The translations under genes were made by a program, and so were the position numbers. A DNA stretch of 16,000 bases from Acholeplasmatales bacterium (lineage in GTDB: Bacteria; Bacillota_I; Bacilli_A; Acholeplasmatales; Anaeroplasmataceae), in assembly GCA_016282815.1 (NCBI GenBank), contig JAEELU010000157.1, forward strand, positions 1-16,000, written 5' to 3'. Under the pieces are notes generated by a model that had not been told where the DNA came from, searched no databases, and saw only the letters and a list, made by a program, of their open reading frames with translations. Shown here one piece after another: positions 1 through 7,630 of the stretch (positions within the stretch are counted from its first letter, which is position 1; every line of letters starts with the position of its first letter).

Positions 1-120
1 ATTCATAATAAAGAATCCGGCTGTACAACAACCAACTAGAATTGCTAGGGCTACTAGCCCAATTAAAAATTCGACAATAGAAAACAATAATGTTTTTCTA
101 TAGACTTGAAAATTAGTCAT
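1..120 (-). CDS. N-terminal fragment of a small membrane protein (partial, runs off window)
   Basis: The 40 codons visible read MTNFQVYRKTLLFSIVEFLI and continue through a strongly hydrophobic stretch (about residues 11-38) that looks like one transmembrane helix, with two adjacent cysteines near residues 31-32. The ATG at 120-118 is preceded by an excellent Shine-Dalgarno sequence (AGGAGG, about 6 nt upstream) and by a good promoter at 145-173, so this is a genuine gene start. The hydrophobic N-terminus could be an uncleaved signal anchor or the first helix of a larger membrane protein; no lipobox is evident in the visible part. The function cannot be assigned because the rest lies outside the window. 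The neighbouring channel gene ends 49 bp upstream, and the promoter between them suggests separate transcription. Confidence 0.75.
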   Translation of the reverse strand, partial: MTNFQVYRKTLLFSIVEFLIGLVALAILVGCCTAGFFIMN

Positions 121-144
121 AAAATCGCCTCCTGTCTTTTACTA

Positions 145-173
145 ATTATAACATTTTTTTATTCATTAGTTAA
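145..173 (-). promoter_or_regulatory. Sigma-A-type promoter for the gene starting at 120
   Basis: On the minus strand the -10 hexamer is a perfect TATAAT (145-150). A 17-bp spacer separates it from TTAACT (168-173), which matches 4 of 6 bases of the consensus -35. The -35 overlaps the stop codon of the upstream channel gene. The promoter is about 25 bp from the start codon, leaving room for the AGGAGG site. Confidence 0.6.
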
Positions 174-2011
174 TATTTAAAATATATGAACGAGTCTGAT
201 GGCTCCATAATAATCTTCTCTTTTTTATCCTGATCTTTATTCAAATAAATATATTCATTGTTCTTTAATATACCAATTAATATATTTTTACCATCAAATG
301 TATTATAGAATGTTTGTAATAATTCAGCCTTAGATTCAAATTCTAGCTTATCCTCTATCTTAACTAAATTATTAACCTTAGTTACTGCAATATCAAAATC
401 TGAAGTTGAATCAGAGCTATCAGTTGTAAGTAGCTTTTCAAAGAACTTCTTTGAATCATCATTCATAACAAGCTGAGTGATTAATAAGCTCATCATCTTA
501 TTAGAAATAATTGTATTTTTAATATTAAAATCCTGAACACTTGATAGATTTCTAGAATCTAATAGCTCTGTAATATATGTAATATTATCTCTTTTAGGGA
601 ATGATTTTGATAATTCAATTAATGAAACAAATACATTTGCATCATACGATTCCATTCCTACATTATCATCTGATAATATTAACACCTTCTTTTCACCTGT
701 AGTTTCTTTAATATCATTAATAAGCTTATCATTTTCGTTCTTATGATATATCTTCAAATCAAAATCTAATAATTCTGATTCCTTACTTCTTTCAAGGTTA
801 TCTAAAATATATTCCTTCTTACTATTATCACCAATCATAAAAATAGTAAATTTATCATCCTTAACAGGCTCTATTGTTTCTAGCTTTTTACTACAAATAT
901 AGGGCTTTTCTCTAACTAATAAATCATCCTTCTTATTATCAGCTAATATAAATAGCTTATGAAGCTTAGATACTGCAATAGAATTATTATGCATCTTTAA
1001 ATGCTCCTCTATTGTTTCTTTAGTATCTATCGAATAGAATTCAGCACCCTCAAATGAGAATAGCTTTAAATATATTTGTGACATTTCAGGACAAACAATA
1101 GATTGAGCAATGATTTGTCCAATCTTTTTATTGAATGATACTGGTATAATCTTTTTATTTTTTAATGATGATACCGTATATGCTAAATTTTCTATTTGAC
1201 CTCTTGTTATATTAGAATCAGTTTCAACTAATATTTGAGAATTCTCATTAAGATCAAATGACCCTAATCTTAATACAATTTTAAGATTTAATAAATCTGA
1301 ATTAATAATATTATCATCATCACCATCATACATATCATCTCTAGCCATAATACAAATATATTTTGCCTTTTCAATTGAGATATCCTCGAGATTACTTCTA
1401 AGTAGCGAATCCCCCTCTTTAACTATTAAATTAGCTTTAGCTTTTGTATTAATATCGTATGTTAATAATAATGACTTTATTTCATTCTCAATAAAATCTT
1501 TGTTTTGATTAGATAATATAATGATATTATCCTTAAATCCTTTAAGCATTAGGTTATATATCATATCAGGAACCTTAGAATTCCAGTTTAAAATAACAAA
1601 ATGGTTATCAACTAATATTTTGCCTTTGGCCTTAGATTTCTTATCTATAAAATTTCTAAGTGATGTAGTTACCATAGCGACAATAGCACCAGAGAATAAC
1701 ACCATTTCCACTACCACTATAACAGCAGCTAAAACTAAAAGCTCCAAGTTTTCATGAGTTTTATAATTCATTATAGTATTAGGAGAAATCATCCACTTAA
1801 TACTAGTAACAAATGCTTCTAAATATTTACCATTAAAATTAGCCTGATTGTATAAATTATTATCAATAATTAATGCGATAACTGAACCAATAATAAGTAT
1901 TATAAAGTTAATAACCAATAATGTTACTATCGTTACTAATAATGGACTTTGATATGTTTTTAATGTTTTCTTTGCCTTAATCTTTAACAGCAATGATTTT
2001 AAATGCTTCAT
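170..2011 (-). CDS. CASTOR/POLLUX-like RCK-domain ion channel
   Basis: This 613-residue protein is probably a cytoplasmic-membrane cation channel gated by its cytosolic nucleotide-binding domains. Residues 23-50 and 89-115 are hydrophobic helices flanking a short pore-like segment (about 62-80). A basic linker follows, then a first Rossmann-like RCK domain (about 130-300) beginning HFVILNWNSKVPDMI. The H-x-(V/L)-I-L-x-W form is characteristic of the plant CASTOR/POLLUX family and its bacterial relatives. A second RCK-like unit spans about 388-510 (FTIFMIGDN, then a TYITELLDSRN segment), and the C-terminal 100 residues look like a TrkA-C-type ligand domain. The pore segment has no canonical potassium filter TxGYG, which fits this family. 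The start has a GAGGAAAG site 7 nt upstream and its own consensus promoter. It appears monocistronic. Ion selectivity and ligand cannot be read from the sequence. Confidence 0.82.
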   Translation of the reverse strand: MKHLKSLLLKIKAKKTLKTYQSPLLVTIVTLLVINFIILIIGSVIALIIDNNLYNQANFNGKYLEAFVTSIKWMISPNTIMNYKTHENLELLVLAAVIVVVEMVLFSGAIVAMVTTSLRNFIDKKSKAKGKILVDNHFVILNWNSKVPDMIYNLMLKGFKDNIIILSNQNKDFIENEIKSLLLTYDINTKAKANLIVKEGDSLLRSNLEDISIEKAKYICIMARDDMYDGDDDNIINSDLLNLKIVLRLGSFDLNENSQILVETDSNITRGQIENLAYTVSSLKNKKIIPVSFNKKIGQIIAQSIVCPEMSQIYLKLFSFEGAEFYSIDTKETIEEHLKMHNNSIAVSKLHKLFILADNKKDDLLVREKPYICSKKLETIEPVKDDKFTIFMIGDNSKKEYILDNLERSKESELLDFDLKIYHKNENDKLINDIKETTGEKKVLILSDDNVGMESYDANVFVSLIELSKSFPKRDNITYITELLDSRNLSSVQDFNIKNTIISNKMMSLLITQLVMNDDSKKFFEKLLTTDSSDSTSDFDIAVTKVNNLVKIEDKLEFESKAELLQTFYNTFDGKNILIGILKNNEYIYLNKDQDKKEKIIMEPSDSFIYFKY

Positions 2012-2041
2012 ATTATCTTTCCTCGCTAACCTATTTATTTA

Positions 2042-2070
2042 ATTATAAATAACTTAAATAATATTATCAA
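2042..2070 (-). promoter_or_regulatory. Strong sigma-A promoter for the channel gene
   Basis: On the minus strand TTGATA (2065-2070) is followed by exactly 17 bp and then TATAAT (2042-2047), 11 of 12 consensus bases. It lies 31 bp upstream of the channel start codon and just downstream of the terminator of the preceding operon, so the channel gene should be transcribed independently. Confidence 0.82.
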
Positions 2071-2088
2071 TATTTTTAGAATCTAAAC

Positions 2089-2144
2089 AAAAAGAACCTA
2101 TTATAATTCTAGTCGCATTATCTTGAATTATTAGGTTCTTTTTT
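2089..2144 (-). terminator. Rho-independent terminator after the S41 lipoprotein operon
   Basis: AAAAGAACCTA (2090-2100) pairs perfectly with TAGGTTCTTTT (2132-2142). An inner TAATTC/GAATTA pairing lies at 2104-2109 and 2125-2130. On the minus strand the stem ends in five T followed by GTTT; on the plus strand there is also a run of six T, so the element may work both ways. It starts 24 bp beyond the stop codon at 2168. Confidence 0.75.
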
Positions 2145-2167
2145 CTATGTATTATTCATTAAGAAAC

Positions 2168-3964
2168 TTATTTTTTAAGTGAATTTAGATATTGTGCAAT
2201 AGTCTTATAATCATAGAATTTAGATACATTTTTAGTACCATTTGTTACCTCTACTAAATTTAAATCTAAATCTACACCACTATCAATATTTCTACCCTGG
2301 CTATCGCATAAACAGAAATATGATGATCTATTATAAATAAATCCATCAGCTGTTTCTTCCTTAGCTACAGCACAAGATCCACCACGTGATTTCTCACCTA
2401 CTATTTTGTAGCCTCTTTCCTTCATTAATGATGGTAATAAATTACCACATGAGAATGAGCTTCTACTTGTTAAAGCAACAATATTGAAATTAAATTTCTT
2501 TGCTTCCTCTACATCAGCATCATCATATTTACCATCAAGATTAATATCTACTGTGTAATATTTAGAATTACGTGTATTATCAATAGTATTATTATGATTA
2601 TCTACTGCCTTTGCACCATTTAATAATGAGAATACTCCAAGCATTGCATTGTTTGAACCACCACCATTTGTAGATAAATCAATTACTACATTTTGGGCTC
2701 CATCAGCCTTTGCTTGATATAGTGATTTTCTAACAAATGCATAAGTATCCTTAAAATCATTACCATTTTCAAGTTCCTGAAGCTTTGTTTTATCTCCCTT
2801 ATAATATTGATCCCATAGCTTTGTATCAATTATAAATGAATCAAATGATATATAAGCAGTTTTATATTCGTTATTATATTTATATCTTGCTATATCTTTG
2901 GCATAATAATCATTAAATGCAACAGCCTTTGCATCATATAATAAATTATGTCTTGAAACAGTTTCCTGATCGAAAGCTAAAACAGTGTCAATTAGTGTTT
3001 TATATTCTGGCTTTTGCTTTAACTCATCTAAATACTTTAGTGATGGTGGTTCTTTTGATATTAAACCAGTATGTCCTCCATCAGAAAGTCCAGCAAATAA
3101 CAGTAATAAACCTTTTTCGTAATCACTCTTCTTTGTTGATAATAAATATTGCTTTATACCAGGATAATATGTTTCAAGTAATGAATCTAATCCTAATGAA
3201 ACTAAATTATTATCACCAAATAATAACTGTGTTGTATAACCTCTTAAATTATCAAATGTAAAGCATAGCTGATTATATGTATATCTAGCTAAATCTTGAT
3301 ATCTATCCTTTTCAGTTGAATATTCACTATAGTATGTATCAGCGAAATATTGTTCACCACGTGCCTCACCATTAGATAATTCACCATAATGGTCGAGAAC
3401 ATAAATATCTTTACCATTATAAGCTATATTATATCCTTCTATTCCACCATATAGATTATTAAGTAATCCAAATGGCACATAGACCTCATTATGCTTGGCA
3501 TATGTTCTCATTTCATACCTATTTAGATCAATCATCTTATACTGCTTTTTAGTTGACTTTTCTGAATCTAAATGTAGGAAAGTCTTATCAGTATTTTCCT
3601 TAAAATCAGGATGATGACCAAGCTCAAAGTTACTTTTAATTCCAAGTATAGAATTATTAACATCTATTTTAATATAATCATTTTCACCCTTAAAGAATGT
3701 TACAAAGCCATTATAAGAAAATGATTTTAAATTAGTATTGTAAAATTCCTTAAAATACTCTTTAATGCCAATATATGGTACGTTTGGTGTTTCTTCATAA
3801 TATCTAATAGGTATTGTTTTATCAATCTTAGATTTTTCCCTATATACATTCACACTTTTTAAATTATAGTTATCCTTACTTTCAGAACTATTACTACTAC
3901 ATGAAACAAGTGATAAGAAAGACAATGCTAAACCTAAAAATACAAAACATTTCTTCATCCTCAT
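2168..3964 (-). CDS. S41-like (tail-specific-protease-fold) lipoprotein with EF-hand-type loop, copy 2
   Basis: This 598-residue protein has a lipoprotein signal peptide (basic MRMKK, a hydrophobic core and lipobox LVSC, lipid-bearing Cys22), so it should sit on the outer face of the membrane. Residues 50-190 hold strand-rich repeats, and the C-terminal part has an S41 peptidase layout. It includes LSDGGHTGL (His298), YISFDSF (371-377), VVIDLSTNGGG (426-436), LTSRSSFSCGN with the probable nucleophile Ser505, GEKSRGG, and a final DSGVDLDL. The position of the catalytic Lys of CtpA/Prc is a Gly (529). Together with the DGHT-type histidine this points to a tricorn/IRBP-like (S41B-type) site, or to a degenerate one. 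Residues 473-484 form an EF-hand-type loop (DxNxDGxxDxxD). It is paralogous to 4443-6236. A GAGGAG site 7 nt from the ATG supports the start. Its substrate is unknown; cell-wall or peptide processing is only a guess. Confidence 0.78.
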   Translation of the reverse strand: MRMKKCFVFLGLALSFLSLVSCSSNSSESKDNYNLKSVNVYREKSKIDKTIPIRYYEETPNVPYIGIKEYFKEFYNTNLKSFSYNGFVTFFKGENDYIKIDVNNSILGIKSNFELGHHPDFKENTDKTFLHLDSEKSTKKQYKMIDLNRYEMRTYAKHNEVYVPFGLLNNLYGGIEGYNIAYNGKDIYVLDHYGELSNGEARGEQYFADTYYSEYSTEKDRYQDLARYTYNQLCFTFDNLRGYTTQLLFGDNNLVSLGLDSLLETYYPGIKQYLLSTKKSDYEKGLLLLFAGLSDGGHTGLISKEPPSLKYLDELKQKPEYKTLIDTVLAFDQETVSRHNLLYDAKAVAFNDYYAKDIARYKYNNEYKTAYISFDSFIIDTKLWDQYYKGDKTKLQELENGNDFKDTYAFVRKSLYQAKADGAQNVVIDLSTNGGGSNNAMLGVFSLLNGAKAVDNHNNTIDNTRNSKYYTVDINLDGKYDDADVEEAKKFNFNIVALTSRSSFSCGNLLPSLMKERGYKIVGEKSRGGSCAVAKEETADGFIYNRSSYFCLCDSQGRNIDSGVDLDLNLVEVTNGTKNVSKFYDYKTIAQYLNSLKK

Positions 3965-3978
3965 AATCTACTCCTCAT
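3961..3978 (-). other. Possible five-codon leader ORF overlapping the next start codon
   Basis: On the minus strand ATG AGG AGT AGA TTA TGA encodes MRSRL. It is preceded by its own GAGGAG with a 5-nt spacer. Its TGA overlaps the start ATG of the S41 lipoprotein as ATGA. Its AGGAGT codons are themselves the Shine-Dalgarno of the lipoprotein gene. It may simply be a by-product of two SD-like repeats; nothing shows that it is translated. Confidence 0.3.
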
Positions 3979-3979
3979 A

Positions 3980-4008
3980 AAAACTCCTCAAATAAATTAA
4001 GGAGTTTT
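3980..4008 (-). terminator. Intercistronic hairpin (weak terminator or attenuator)
   Basis: On the minus strand AAAACTCCT (4008-4000) and AGGAGTTTT (3988-3980) form a 9-bp stem with an 11-nt loop, followed directly by the end of a five-T run. It lies 8 nt after the stop codon of the small lipoprotein and 15 nt before the next start codon. It would reduce, rather than abolish, readthrough from the upstream lipoprotein genes. The 5' arm (ACUCCU) is also complementary to the true Shine-Dalgarno of the next gene. Confidence 0.5.
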
Positions 4009-4016
4009 ATATATTA

Positions 4017-4418
4017 TTAAAGTGAAATTACTTTATCTAATTTGGCAGAAACCTCTGCACCTGAGCCTTCAAAATATTGTGCATTAACACAATTGTTATC
4101 AGCACATAAGATAAGAATTAATTGATACTTTTTGTTTTCATCACCAGATAAAAGCTTCATGAATGATCCTTCACTATCAAGGCTTTCATAACCCTTTATT
4201 GCGAACATATAACCATCTCCACCAAGTGTGAAATCATTACACTCCTTACCTAATTCCTTCTTTGCTGTATCATAAGTTACATATGTTTTGTTTGTTACAC
4301 CATTATTAATTTGATCTGCATATGCTTGTGATACCTTTGATCCTGAGCATGATGCTAATACCCAAATAAATGTAAAACATAATAAAACTCCTGCTAAAAT
4401 ACTACCAACCTTTTTCAT
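4017..4418 (-). CDS. Small lipoprotein of unknown function
   Basis: This 133-residue protein has a clear lipoprotein signal (MKK, a hydrophobic stretch to about residue 22, lipobox LASC with Cys24). The mature part is about 110 residues and contains a pair of cysteines in an ILCADNNCVN segment near residues 104-109 that could form a disulphide or bind a metal. I do not recognise the family. It sits 24 bp after the first S41-like lipoprotein and 52 bp before the second, so the three are probably one exported set. The SD (AAGGAAG) is about 10 nt from the ATG, a little long. A partner or substrate-capture role for the S41 proteins is possible but rests on position only. Confidence 0.7.
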   Translation of the reverse strand: MKKVGSILAGVLLCFTFIWVLASCSGSKVSQAYADQINNGVTNKTYVTYDTAKKELGKECNDFTLGGDGYMFAIKGYESLDSEGSFMKLLSGDENKKYQLILILCADNNCVNAQYFEGSGAEVSAKLDKVISL

Positions 4419-4442
4419 TTTAAAATATCTTCCTTTTGTCCC

Positions 4443-6236
4443 TTAATTTAATTTCCAGCTATTTATATTTTGAACTATATAATTTCTATCGTTCATTTGT
4501 GCTTCTGTTAATGGGAAGTCAGCTGGAACTCCACCATCAATATTTACATATCTACCATTTTCAAGCTTTGATATTGTATTTAAGCTTGAAGAAACTATAA
4601 CATTACCAAGTGGTGTTGTGTTATGTCTAACTGCACATGGACCACCAGCAGTCTTTTCACCTAACATAACAACATTTGGTCTATTTATCTTTGCAACAAC
4701 TGGCATTGCATTTGCTGAGCTAAATGAATATTTTGAATTAACGAAATAAATATTGTAATTCCAATCAGCTAAGCATTTATCTTGACTGTCAACCTTACCA
4801 TCTAGGTTCATATCAGCTTTATATGTTTGATGATTATGACCACCAGATAGTGGGTTTGTCATATCAAAATATACATCTCCAATTAATACAGATAAAGAAT
4901 AAATTAATGAATCTGCTGAACCACCATCATTTGCTGATAAATCTACAACTATATTTTTTGTAGTATCCTTATGAGATGTAGTTGTTAATTCCCTATATAA
5001 TTTACTAAATAACTCTGCTGTATTAGTTTCTGTTCCAAAAAGAGAATCAAAATCTAAGCCTGGCTTACCATCAGAACCAGTGAAATCATCATCATCTTTT
5101 TTATTATTTAAACTATATAATTTGTTTTCATCTATATCACTAAATTTTTTGAATGTAACAAATGCTGTATCATTCTTATATTCGATACCATCAGTTATAC
5201 CTGCATCACTTTTTGTTTTAGCGAATTTTTCAGAATTATCAAGCCATTCAAATTTTGGCTTATATACTTTTTCTGTACTATCTATGTGATCAGTTCCGTA
5301 TTCATACATGTTTGAAACATCTGATAAAGCTGTATGACCATCATTTAAATATGATAAAGCAATATGTGTATAATTATCTACCTGCTTTGGATCTGTAGAA
5401 ATTAAATAATTCTTCCAACCACCATCAGTTAAAAATTTATCGAATGAAGTAAATTTTTCCTTTAGACCATATACATAATCAAAATCTAAGCATACTGATT
5501 GATAATAATATTCTGCATACTCCTGAGTATATGTTGTAGTTGCACCCTCACGGAATTTTTCACCTAAATCTGTTAACACAGGTCCTAAACTACTTTTTAC
5601 TGTTAATGAATCACCAGGTATAAAAAATAAGTTCTTACCATTATATGCTAAACTCATATTTTCAAATGTATTGAATAGCACACTATTAAATACGCTTAAA
5701 GGTAAATAGCACTTTCCGTCATTCTCATAAATATCAAGTCTTGTATAAGGCTTTAAATCTACTACTACCTGCTTACCAGGAGTGTATTGATTATCAATTA
5801 ACTTAATAGCCTTACTATCCTTCTTTAATGTGAGTATTGATAATGGCTTTTGAGGATCCTTAATTACATTTGTAAATTTATCATAATCATCATATGTTAG
5901 TGTTTGATTTGCACTACTAATAACACATTTAGCACCTGTTTCATTTGATAACACATAATCATTGCCATCTTTTTTAATACTAAATACACAATTTTTGTCA
6001 TCTAGATTAGATGAACGAACAAGAGACAATAAGTTAACTCCTTCCTCGATGTTAATATATGGAATAGTACTATTTTTCTTAAACTCTAGGCTACCACTTC
6101 CATACTTTTGTACTTTTCCTGTAGTTCCAATACCATATATATCATATAGATTATTATTAGAACATGATGTTAGAGTAACTGCTGCTATACCAGCTAATGT
6201 GATTGCTCCTAAACTTAACAATTTTAATTTTTTCAT
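4443..6236 (-). CDS. S41-like lipoprotein with EF-hand-type loop, copy 1
   Basis: This is a 597-residue lipoprotein. The signal peptide MKKLKLLSLGAITLAG leads to lipobox LTSC (Cys25). The N-terminal half (about 50-220) carries strand-rich segments with conserved IPYINIEE and YLPLSVFN motifs like those of the copy at 2168-3964. The S41-like part shows YLNDGHTALS (His301), AFVTFKKFSD (358-367), VVDLSANDGGS (430-440), NSKYSFSSAN with probable nucleophile Ser506, GEKTAGG and a terminal DGGVPADFPL. As in the paralog, no Lys occupies the CtpA/Prc dyad position, so the Ser/His S41B-type arrangement is the likelier one. An EF-hand-type loop (D475, N477, D479, G480, D483, D486) lies about 20 residues before the nucleophile. 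Its SD (AAGGAG) is 7 nt from the ATG and the previous gene ends 15 bp upstream, so it is in an operon. Activity and substrate are not shown by the sequence. Confidence 0.78.
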   Translation of the reverse strand: MKKLKLLSLGAITLAGIAAVTLTSCSNNNLYDIYGIGTTGKVQKYGSGSLEFKKNSTIPYINIEEGVNLLSLVRSSNLDDKNCVFSIKKDGNDYVLSNETGAKCVISSANQTLTYDDYDKFTNVIKDPQKPLSILTLKKDSKAIKLIDNQYTPGKQVVVDLKPYTRLDIYENDGKCYLPLSVFNSVLFNTFENMSLAYNGKNLFFIPGDSLTVKSSLGPVLTDLGEKFREGATTTYTQEYAEYYYQSVCLDFDYVYGLKEKFTSFDKFLTDGGWKNYLISTDPKQVDNYTHIALSYLNDGHTALSDVSNMYEYGTDHIDSTEKVYKPKFEWLDNSEKFAKTKSDAGITDGIEYKNDTAFVTFKKFSDIDENKLYSLNNKKDDDDFTGSDGKPGLDFDSLFGTETNTAELFSKLYRELTTTSHKDTTKNIVVDLSANDGGSADSLIYSLSVLIGDVYFDMTNPLSGGHNHQTYKADMNLDGKVDSQDKCLADWNYNIYFVNSKYSFSSANAMPVVAKINRPNVVMLGEKTAGGPCAVRHNTTPLGNVIVSSSLNTISKLENGRYVNIDGGVPADFPLTEAQMNDRNYIVQNINSWKLN

Positions 6237-6251
6237 TTTCTCTCTCCTTAA

Positions 6252-6734
6252 TTAACAATATAAATTCTTATATTTTTGAAGTTCATTATTTATTAAATCC
6301 TCACTACACTTATTTGAGTATCCAATAAATGTTGAAGTCTTCTTTTCCTCTTTTTTGTACCATAAGTAGGTGTCACCTTTTTCGGCTGTCTTAATTTCTA
6401 TAACATCATCCTTTTTGATTTCCATTTCCTTATGATATATACAATCCGTAACAATGAAAACCTGCTTATTTCCATCATATGTTATAAGAGGAGTATTTAA
6501 TATTTTTTTAGCATAATTGTAATTTGACCATGAAAACAATAATGCTAATACTGCAAATCCATCAATAACTGCAGATATTATTAATACTACTAATTGCCAT
6601 ACTTGCTTATCTTTTACATAGAATATAATATCCATCAACAAGAACGCACTGAATAATAAAAATGTAGATAATGCACCATAGATGTTCTTACTAGCATCTT
6701 CTCTTTTGGCAATAACAATTAAATCCTTTTCCAT
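6252..6734 (-). CDS. Small membrane protein with C-terminal PH-like domain (start moved to 6734)
   Basis: This 160-residue protein has two transmembrane helices (about residues 18-38 and 45-67) and then a soluble, strand-rich region of about 85 residues. That region (LITYDGNKQVFIVTDCIYHKEMEI onward, ending in an amphipathic helix ELQKYKNLY) resembles bacterial PH-like/YcxB-type domains. The frame is open as far as 6848, but the upstream part lacks a ribosome site and runs through the promoter and the preceding terminator. The ATG at 6734 has a strong GGGAGGT site 6 nt upstream, so that start is preferred. It is the first gene of the lipoprotein operon and is followed after 15 bp by the first S41-like gene. 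It may assist lipoprotein biogenesis or sense membrane state; the PH-like assignment is tentative. Confidence 0.72.
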   Translation of the reverse strand: MEKDLIVIAKREDASKNIYGALSTFLLFSAFLLMDIIFYVKDKQVWQLVVLIISAVIDGFAVLALLFSWSNYNYAKKILNTPLITYDGNKQVFIVTDCIYHKEMEIKKDDVIEIKTAEKGDTYLWYKKEEKKTSTFIGYSNKCSEDLINNELQKYKNLYC

Positions 6735-6780
6735 AATTCTACCTCCCTGAAAGTAAGCTATCTCGCTCACGATCACACAT

Positions 6781-6823
6781 ATTCTAGCATATAGGATGGG
6801 ACAAACATGTGACACATATGACA
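6781..6823 (-). promoter_or_regulatory. Extended -10 promoter with three direct repeats (candidate SARP-type activator site)
   Basis: On the minus strand TGCTAGAAT (6789-6781) is an extended -10 element, and no good -35 hexamer stands 17 bp upstream. Where a -35 would be there are three related 9-mers: TGTCATATG (6823-6815), TGTCACATG (6814-6806) and TGTCCCATC (6803-6795). The last two start 11 bp apart. The nearest ends exactly 8 bp before the -10 hexamer. A weak -35 covered by direct repeats is typical of an activator-dependent promoter. It lies between the terminator of the regulator operon and the lipoprotein operon. Confidence 0.55.
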
Positions 6824-6829
6824 AAATTT

Positions 6830-6861
6830 TTAAAAAAAATTTCCACAACTATAGTTGTGGA
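6830..6861 (-). terminator. Strong terminator after the two-component operon
   Basis: The perfect 18-bp palindrome CCACAACTATAGTTGTGG (6843-6860) is followed on the minus strand by AAATTTTTTTT (run of eight T, 6839-6832). It begins 7 bp after the stop codon of the response regulator and should insulate the lipoprotein promoter downstream. Confidence 0.88.
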
Positions 6862-6867
6862 TTATTT

Positions 6868-7629
6868 TTAATCTAAATATGCCCATTCATATTGGGTCAT
6901 AAATTCGCCTGTATAGGCATTGATTGCCTGTGGATCACCATTTGTATAATCAAATAAATCTGATGAAAATAGGCTAACATCAACCCAGTAGGTATTATAG
7001 CCCTTCTTCACTAGGTTCTTAGCACCTACAGTCTCTAGTGCTTCTATTAAATCCTTAAATATCTTTGTTAAATAATTTTGAGTTTTTAAATTATATTCAT
7101 CCTCAAATAATATTGCAGATATTTCCTTTCTATTAGCTGTAGCGCCCTTTAGGCTTATTAGATAAGCGAGTAGCTCCTTTGATTTAGAGCGTGAAAATCT
7201 AAGTGGTACTCCATCTACATAAAAATCAAAGTTACCAAATGTTTTAGCATAAAAATGATTTTTAATAGGATCTAGTGGATATAATAAATCATCTAGTGCT
7301 TCCTTTACCTTTTCCTTATCACATGGCTTTAATAAATAGCCACTTGCATGAAGCCTTATAGCATCCTGCATATATTCTGAATAGCCTGTACAGAATATAA
7401 CATTAGCCTTAGGCTTATATTTTTTTATTTCCTTAGCTAGACTAACACCATTCATTTCAGGCATTTCAACATCTAAGAATGCAACATCAACATCATTATT
7501 CTTAACATATTCTAAGGCATTAATACTTCTATCAAAGGTAGTAATGTTTTCCTCATCAACTAAGCCTATAAGATTTCTTTTAAGTGTATTTATTGCATGC
7601 TTCTCATCGTCAACTATAATTACCTTCAT
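6868..7629 (-). CDS. Response regulator with SARP-like (winged-helix plus reduced BTAD) output domain
   Basis: This is a 253-residue transcription regulator. Residues 1-118 are a canonical receiver domain with acidic pair D7/D8, phospho-acceptor D53 in FLDVEMPEMNG, switch T81 and conserved K101. The output part (about 125-253) begins KTFGNFDFYVDGVPLRFSR and continues KELLAYLISLKGATANRKEI. This is the OmpR-like winged helix seen in SARP/AfsR-type activators, whose hallmark is a short 'G-x-F-x-V-x-x-x-G' strand followed by the K-x-x-x-L-L-A-x-L helix. The tail YTGEFMTQYEWAYLD resembles the end of a bacterial transcriptional activator domain, but the usual tandem helices are mostly missing. The kinase stop codon and this ATG are 1 bp apart, with the SD (AAGGAG) inside the kinase gene, indicating translational coupling. 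The likely targets include the adjacent lipoprotein operon. Confidence 0.85.
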   Translation of the reverse strand: MKVIIVDDEKHAINTLKRNLIGLVDEENITTFDRSINALEYVKNNDVDVAFLDVEMPEMNGVSLAKEIKKYKPKANVIFCTGYSEYMQDAIRLHASGYLLKPCDKEKVKEALDDLLYPLDPIKNHFYAKTFGNFDFYVDGVPLRFSRSKSKELLAYLISLKGATANRKEISAILFEDEYNLKTQNYLTKIFKDLIEALETVGAKNLVKKGYNTYWVDVSLFSSDLFDYTNGDPQAINAYTGEFMTQYEWAYLD

Positions 7630-7630
7630 A

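Noticed and set aside
1521..1757. Plus-strand open frame opposite the channel gene, and similar ones at 2917-3261, 5080-5289, 5962-6255, 7809-8162, 9764-9946, 10645-10872 and 11186-11413
   Set aside because: Each lies fully or almost fully inside a well-supported minus-strand gene, lacks a Shine-Dalgarno site or recognisable domain, and has the composition of an antisense shadow.
6795..6823. LytTR-type binding sites in the direct repeats
   Set aside because: The repeats do not fit the LytTR consensus or its spacing, and the regulator in the window has no LytTR domain.
6735..6848. 38-residue N-terminal extension of the PH-like membrane protein
   Set aside because: It has no ribosome site and would place coding sequence over the extended -10 promoter and the terminator hairpin; the ATG at 6734 has a strong SD.
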